Part shown: positions 7,847 to 9,529 of the stretch, one piece after another
Numbering within the stretch: position 1 is the first letter of the stretch
Layout: each line of letters begins with the position of its first letter
NCBI GenBank assembly: GCA_964492185.1
Contig: CAZBJH010000124.1
Coordinates: forward strand, 1 to 9,529
Origin: JAFGSZ01 sp964492185
Lineage (GTDB): Bacteria > Bacteroidota > Bacteroidia > Bacteroidales > UBA10428
Length of the DNA: 9,529 nucleotides
Direction: 5' to 3'
Made by a program: the position numbers and the translations under genes
Notes under the pieces: model-generated
What the model was told of the DNA's origin: nothing
What the model saw: the letters and a program-made list of their open reading frames with translations, nothing else
Database searches by the model: none

Positions 7847-8971
7847 ATGAAAAACTTATTATTTTTCAGCATTTTATTCTTAAGTGGTATGAATGCGACA
7901 GGTCATGATTTTAACAGATTAGAGAGTTATCTTAATAAAAAAGTTGCAGGTGTTATTACACCGGGAGTTCAGTACATTATAACAGATAGTCATGGAATTT
8001 TGTATGAATACAATAAAGGTTTAGCCAATATTGAGAATGGTGTTAGGGTTGATTCAAATACACAGTTTAAAATGTATTCATCAACCAAATTGCTTACCAT
8101 GCTTGCTGTCATGCAAATGGTTGAAGAAGGGAAAATAGACCTGGTCGCGTCGGTTTCAAAATATATATCATATGATTTTCCGAAGGATATAACAGTTAGA
8201 AAAGTATTATCGCATACGGCAGGGTTCTCAAGGTATCCTTTTGTAAAAGAAATTCATCCGGAGAATGAGCATGATGACTTTAATTATTCTGAATTTATAA
8301 ATAAAATGCTACCTAAGCATAAAGAATTAAGTTATTCACCGGGTAAAAAAAACAGATATTCGAATTACGGATTTTTGGTGTTGAGTGCAATAGTGGAAGA
8401 AGTTTCGGGGATATCGTATGAAAAATATGTAAACGAGAACCTTATTGAACCTGCAAAACCAGACCCACAGGATTATGTCGGTTTTAACTATACCGGCCAA
8501 ACCGCCACAGGATATCAAAGGAGAAGGACAATAATGCACTGGATATACTCCGGCATGGTTAACACCGATAGGTATTATGGAGCTAAAACTAAAAAATGGC
8601 AGAGTTACAATAACTTATATATGGAAGGAGTTGGATTCGGCGGTGGCTTTGCTAATGCAAGGGGTTTATCGAAATTGTTTATAGCATTATTAAACAATAA
8701 TATTATTTCGGAAAATACTTTACAAGCAACTTTTGAGTCACAAATGTATAATAAAGAAAAAGTATCTAAACAAGCATTAGGCTGGTGGAACGGGAGCGTT
8801 GCCGGGAATAAAAGTTATTATCATCCCGGTGGTGGTGGGGGATATTCATGTGAGGTTCGCGTTTATCCTGAAAAAGGTATTGTTAGAATCATGATGTTGA
8901 ATAAGACTCAGACTTATAGTGATTTGAGGATGTTTTCAAAAATTGATAGGCTTTGGTTAAAGGAATTATGA
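7847..8971 (+). CDS. Secreted serine hydrolase of the beta-lactamase (class C-like) family
   Basis: The product is 374 residues with an N-terminal signal peptide (MKNLLFFSILFLSG), so it is likely periplasmic or exported. The active-site signatures of the penicillin-binding/AmpC fold are present in order: SSTK (S78 nucleophile, K81), the family segment VLSHTAGF (H123), YSN (Y171-N173) as the second motif, and HPGG (H326-G329) in the position of the KTG/HxG third motif. The family includes beta-lactamases, D-Ala-D-Ala peptidases and esterases. The sequence does not decide which reaction this one performs, and nothing specifically indicates antibiotic resistance. The start is the ATG directly before the signal peptide. 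Its stop is 13 nt before the next gene, suggesting co-transcription; the regulator 70 bp upstream may belong to the same unit. Confidence 0.92.
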   Translation: MKNLLFFSILFLSGMNATGHDFNRLESYLNKKVAGVITPGVQYIITDSHGILYEYNKGLANIENGVRVDSNTQFKMYSSTKLLTMLAVMQMVEEGKIDLVASVSKYISYDFPKDITVRKVLSHTAGFSRYPFVKEIHPENEHDDFNYSEFINKMLPKHKELSYSPGKKNRYSNYGFLVLSAIVEEVSGISYEKYVNENLIEPAKPDPQDYVGFNYTGQTATGYQRRRTIMHWIYSGMVNTDRYYGAKTKKWQSYNNLYMEGVGFGGGFANARGLSKLFIALLNNNIISENTLQATFESQMYNKEKVSKQALGWWNGSVAGNKSYYHPGGGGGYSCEVRVYPEKGIVRIMMLNKTQTYSDLRMFSKIDRLWLKEL

Positions 8972-8984
8972 CATAAGATTTAAT

Positions 8985-9529
8985 ATGAGAGCTTCAAAAG
9001 ATTTACATAAATTGACATCAGCGGAATCAGGGCAATTATTTCCAATCATCATTCAGGAATATTCCGGGGAATGGGTTGATTTTTATGAAATAGAGAAAAG
9101 TTCAATATTAGATTCATTTACACAATGGGAGATTGTAAACATTGACCATATCGGCAGTACAGCAATTCCTGGTATAAAAGCCAAACCAACGATTGATATT
9201 TTATTGCAGGTTTCTGAACAGATTGATATTCAAAAATTAGAGCATGTTTTCAAATCACTTGGTTACCAACTTACCAAACAACCTGATAATCCACCACCAC
9301 ATATGACTTTTGTTAAAGAATATACTAATATGGGATTTAAAGGACAAGCATACCATGTTCATATCAGGTATCGTGGTGATTGGAACGAGATAAGATTTAG
9401 AGATTATTTGATTGAACACAAAGAGATTGCTAAAGAATATGAGGCTTTAAAACTGGAACTTGCTGACAAATATAGAAATGATAGAGAAGCATATACGGAT
9501 TTGAAAACGGATTTTATAGAAAAAATAAA
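8985..9529 (+). CDS. GrpB family (UPF0157) protein, cut by the window edge
   Basis: From the ATG at 8985 the frame stays open to the window end, giving 181 codons and no stop, so the gene is partial at its 3' side. Recognisable GrpB-family features are EYSGEWVDFYEIE near the start, the nucleotidyltransferase-like signature HIGSTAIPGIKAKPTIDILL, then HMTF, YHVHI and a C-terminal FRDYL...AKEYEALKLELADKY...DREAYTDLK segment. That segment is normally close to the end of the family, so only a few residues are probably missing. The family has a nucleotidyltransferase-like fold and poorly known substrates. No in-frame ATG lies upstream, and the 13-nt gap to the hydrolase gene suggests a shared transcript. 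Confidence 0.9.
   Translation, partial: MRASKDLHKLTSAESGQLFPIIIQEYSGEWVDFYEIEKSSILDSFTQWEIVNIDHIGSTAIPGIKAKPTIDILLQVSEQIDIQKLEHVFKSLGYQLTKQPDNPPPHMTFVKEYTNMGFKGQAYHVHIRYRGDWNEIRFRDYLIEHKEIAKEYEALKLELADKYRNDREAYTDLKTDFIEKI

Noticed and set aside
8336..8539. 67-codon minus-strand open frame inside the hydrolase gene
   Set aside because: It is antisense to the hydrolase between its YSN and HPGG motifs, and no independent coding evidence is seen.

Overview
The window reads as Bacteroidota DNA. The evidence is a giant SprB-repeat surface protein, a short Crp/Fnr regulator of the Bacteroidota type, and the absence of Shine-Dalgarno sequences in front of the starts. The exact genus cannot be told from the sequence.

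Layout. (1) Positions 1-75 hold a strong, AT-rich inverted repeat just past the stop of the large minus-strand gene, probably its terminator. (2) Positions 76-6690 (minus) are one gene of 2204 codons. It encodes a signal peptide, 27 tandem SprB-type units of 76 residues (228 bp period), and a C-terminal OmpA-like peptidoglycan-binding domain. (3) Positions 6691-7209 contain no convincing gene. They hold an FNR-box-like inverted repeat upstream of the large gene and a short decayed coding-looking fragment. (4) On the plus strand lie a Crp/Fnr-family regulator (7210-7776), a secreted beta-lactamase-fold serine hydrolase (7847-8971) and, 13 nt after its stop, a GrpB/UPF0157 family gene that runs off the right edge (8985-9529).

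The large protein and the regulator are divergently transcribed. The adhesin-like protein is probably tethered to the peptidoglycan by its OmpA-like end while its repeats form a long rod. The three plus-strand genes look like a small transcription unit of a sensor/regulator and two enzymes. A functional link between the two halves is only inference, based on divergence and on the operator-like repeat between them. Base composition differs sharply: sampled lines of the large gene are near 47-50% GC, while sampled lines on the right are about 23-35%.

The most interesting structure is inside the repeats. Each unit carries two conserved cysteines. The only two units lacking the first (units 5 and 17) are each followed directly by the only two units lacking the second (units 6 and 18). 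This suggests disulfide bonding that links neighbouring units. The last third of the array also shows a two-unit alternation.
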